From assembly GCA_018268465.1 (NCBI GenBank), contig JAFDWN010000010.1, forward strand, positions 292,849 to 356,848: a DNA stretch of 64,000 nucleotides, read 5' to 3'. This document shows positions 62,314 through 64,000 of the stretch, piece after piece. Position 1 is the stretch's first letter. Every line of letters starts with the position of its first letter. Position numbers and translations under genes: made by a program. The notes below the pieces were generated by a model. That model was not told the DNA's origin and made no database searches. It saw nothing but the letters and a program-made list of their open reading frames with translations. The stretch is from Actinomycetota bacterium. Lineage in GTDB: Bacteria; Actinomycetota; Actinomycetes; Mycobacteriales; Mycobacteriaceae.

Positions 62314-63104
62314 TACGCGGGCGCGAGCAGGATCGCGGACAGCCGCGTGGTGGTCTCCACGCCCTCGTCATAGCCGCCCTGATCCCCCAATGAGTTCATG
62401 ATCGCCAGCGTGTAGCGCTGCCCGGGGCCGGCGAAGCCCACGGTGTTGACCACCCAGCCGCCCTGCTCCAGAGACCACCCGTTCTTGTTGCCCGGCGTCA
62501 TCGACGGTCCCGCGCCCCACACTCCCCACTGCTGGTTGCTGTCGGGATGTTGCATCTCGGCGACCACCGCCGCGGCATCGGATGCGGGCAGGCCGCTCAG
62601 GGTGAAGTTCATCAACCGGTCCAGGTCGTCGGTGGACGATTTCTGGAATCCCCAGTACGGAAAGGTGTCGCCGAACCCGCGCTGGGGTTGCAGACCGGTC
62701 ATCCCGTACCGGGGGAAGTTGCGGTTGAACGCCATATTGTCCGGCCCGCCGTACCGTTTCCACAGGGTGTCGGCGGCACCGTTGTCCGACGCGTGCAGCA
62801 TCTGGACCATGAGCTGGCGGTCGGCGGCCGACAGCGCGATCTGACCCGCACGCTCGCGCGCCAGCAGGTCGACGACCATCGCGAGTTTGATCGTCGAAGC
62901 CGTCCACACCAGGGCACCGGCCGAGCCGTTGCGGTACGACGCACCCGTCGCGCGGTCACGGATGACGTAGCCGACGGTGCCGGGGCGAGTGGCGACGTAT
63001 GCGTCGGCCGCGGTGATACGTTGCCGCAGATCGGCACGTGCATGGGGTGCCGGCACGACCAACACCGCCAGCACTGCCGCCAGCGCCGCGGCCAACCACT
63101 TCAT
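62313..63104 (-). CDS. Class A beta-lactamase-like secreted serine hydrolase
   Basis: A protein of 263 residues with a Sec signal peptide (MKWLAAALAAVLAVLVVPAPHARA). Catalytic motifs: S70-T-I-K73 (WTASTIKLAM) and SDN at 106-108 (HASDNGAAD). The general-base glutamate of class A enzymes (E166 region) is not seen, and the KTG box is KNG (NKNGWSLEQGG). It may therefore be a penicillin-binding or serine hydrolase relative without true beta-lactamase turnover. The ATG at 63104 has AAGGTGG just upstream. Two dyads lie further upstream at 63181-63203. Confidence 0.85.
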   Translation of the reverse strand: MKWLAAALAAVLAVLVVPAPHARADLRQRITAADAYVATRPGTVGYVIRDRATGASYRNGSAGALVWTASTIKLAMVVDLLARERAGQIALSAADRQLMVQMLHASDNGAADTLWKRYGGPDNMAFNRNFPRYGMTGLQPQRGFGDTFPYWGFQKSSTDDLDRLMNFTLSGLPASDAAAVVAEMQHPDSNQQWGVWGAGPSMTPGNKNGWSLEQGGWVVNTVGFAGPGQRYTLAIMNSLGDQGGYDEGVETTTRLSAILLAPA

Positions 63105-63180
63105 CTGCCCACCTTGACATCTCCGCTCACGATCGTGGCGCAGGCCCGCGGCATGTCCGAAGGTCCGCACGCCCGGATCG

Positions 63181-63203
63181 ATCTACTACCCTACTGCGTA
63201 GAT
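63181..63203. promoter_or_regulatory. Nested dyads upstream of the beta-lactamase-like gene
   Basis: ATCTAC (63181-63186) pairs with GTAGAT (63198-63203), and inside it CTAC-TGC-GTAG (63191-63201). The half sites resemble the CTAC/GTAG of the BlaI-type dyad at 41072, but the spacing differs. A BlaI role is possible, not shown. Confidence 0.35.
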
Positions 63204-63235
63204 TGTTCCCCACGGCGCCGCGGCGGGCCGGGGCG

Positions 63236-64000
63236 TCAGTCGGTCTCGAACCGCACGACCGCGTCGATCACCCGCGGGTCGGTCAGTACCGAGTAGTGGT
63301 CGGCATCGACGTCCACCACCTGTGCATCCGCCGCCTCGGCGGCGAAACGCCGGGCGTCGTCCGCGCCGACGACCAGGCCGCTGCCCGGCGCCATCGGCCT
63401 GGTGGCCCGCACCACCAGCACGGGGCAGCGCAGGCGGGGCCAGACCGCGTAGATGTCGCATGTGGTCGCGTACGTCGCGTCCTCGCTGACCGCCCCCAGG
63501 TCCGTGCGGATCCGGACACCATCCGCGACGGATTCGAACTCCCATTCGAAGTAGTTGTCCCAGAACCCATCCCAGGCGATGACGCCGCCCGATTTCACGT
63601 ATTCCAGTGCCGCGTGCACCGAGGGATAGGTCTGGCCCAGCCGGCTGACCGACCGGGCGATCGGGACGAGTGCGGTGGGCTCCGGAACGCCGAGGGCGTC
63701 GAGCGACACCAGCTTGCGGCAGCGTCGCGGGTGCTCCGCGGCCAGCGTCATACCGATGAATCCGCCCATGGAATGTCCGATCACGTCGAACGTGTCGGCC
63801 TCGTATCGGTCGGCGAGCTCCAGCAGATCGCGCACGTGGCTGTCCCACCCGTAGGTCCCCGGCGGGGTGGTGTCGCTGTGCCCGCGGCCCCGCAGGTCCA
63901 TCGTCACCACATGGTGGCCGGCCGTGGCGAGCGCCGGCACCAGACGATCGAACGAGCGGCAGTTGGCGGACAGGCCGTGCACGCACAGGATCAGTCGTCC
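63236..64000 (-). CDS. Alpha/beta hydrolase, N-terminus outside window
   Basis: The frame is open from the right edge. The visible 254 residues start GRLILCVHGLSANCRSF, which is the oxyanion strand, so a few residues are missing. The nucleophile is in VIGHSMGGFIG (GxSxG). The acid is likely the Asp in LVVRATRPMAPGS-region strand or later, and the histidine is in DADHYSVLTDP. This is a typical alpha/beta hydrolase of the esterase/haloalkane-hydrolase-like superfamily. Substrate unknown. It is upstream of the serine hydrolase gene on the same strand, 131 bases away. Confidence 0.88.
   Translation of the reverse strand, partial: GRLILCVHGLSANCRSFDRLVPALATAGHHVVTMDLRGRGHSDTTPPGTYGWDSHVRDLLELADRYEADTFDVIGHSMGGFIGMTLAAEHPRRCRKLVSLDALGVPEPTALVPIARSVSRLGQTYPSVHAALEYVKSGGVIAWDGFWDNYFEWEFESVADGVRIRTDLGAVSEDATYATTCDIYAVWPRLRCPVLVVRATRPMAPGSGLVVGADDARRFAAEAADAQVVDVDADHYSVLTDPRVIDAVVRFETD

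Overview
The window looks like chromosomal DNA of a fast-growing, environmental mycobacterium (Mycolicibacterium-like). The evidence is high G+C with G/C-biased third codon positions, a treS-mak trehalose/glycogen pair, a 13E12-type DUF222/HNH gene, an Rv0203-type hemophore-like secreted protein, a nitrobindin, an F420-type split-barrel protein, a DUF5313 protein, a fusA2-type EF-G paralogue and many leaderless promoters (TANNNT six to eight bases before the start codon). No rRNA, tRNA, CRISPR array, integrase, insertion sequence or prophage was seen.

Layout. 1-3023: the end of one acyl-CoA dehydrogenase gene, a second acyl-CoA dehydrogenase, and a DUF222/HNH protein. 3110-6303 (minus): maltokinase and trehalose synthase. 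6445-9325: a HugZ/DUF2470 protein, an orotate phosphoribosyltransferase-like protein and a diaminopimelate decarboxylase-like protein. 9403-13301 (minus): a complete ABC importer (ATPase, two permeases, lipoprotein). 13497-18234: a membrane protein with a proline tail, an SDR, a disulfide oxidoreductase, a PPOX/F420 protein and an alpha/beta hydrolase. 18351-21563: FusA2, a SigH-like ECF sigma factor and a small membrane protein. 21577-29148: transporters and small secreted, haem-related or serine-hydrolase proteins. 29391-36360: a YtcJ-type amidohydrolase, a CYP102-type P450-reductase fusion and HtpG. 36681-43625: an atypical pyruvate kinase with a TetR regulator, an HTH-Mop/ModA pair without ModBC, a DUF1622 and a DUF2231 membrane protein, a BlaR/BlaI pair and a VIT-family iron/manganese transporter. 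43785-48467: an aldehyde dehydrogenase relic, HrpA and a DUF5313 protein. 48573-62278: a large two-directional catabolic locus. 62313-64000: a class A beta-lactamase-like serine hydrolase and an alpha/beta hydrolase cut by the window edge.

The most interesting block is 48573-62278. Leftward, seven tightly coupled genes encode a Rieske oxygenase, a TetR regulator, a PotABCD-like importer and a flavin amine oxidase. Rightward, six genes encode an unknown 134-residue protein, a NuoF-like flavoprotein, a 3Fe-4S ferredoxin, an NDP-forming acyl-CoA synthetase and two acyl-CoA dehydrogenases. The operons diverge from a 149-base region with an AT-rich dyad. The simplest reading is one pathway that imports an amine or ammonium compound, oxidises it with a Rieske enzyme fed by an unusual NuoF-like/3Fe-4S electron chain, and sends the acid product through CoA activation and dehydrogenation. 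The substrate is unknown.

Other points of note: a CYP102-type enzyme with leucine in place of the I-helix acid; a shared 12-base motif upstream of the pyruvate kinase-like gene and the neighbouring TetR gene; a BlaI-type dyad overlapping the -10 of the DUF2231 gene; an IdeR-like box upstream of the VIT gene; and a 24-base in-frame repeat inside HrpA.
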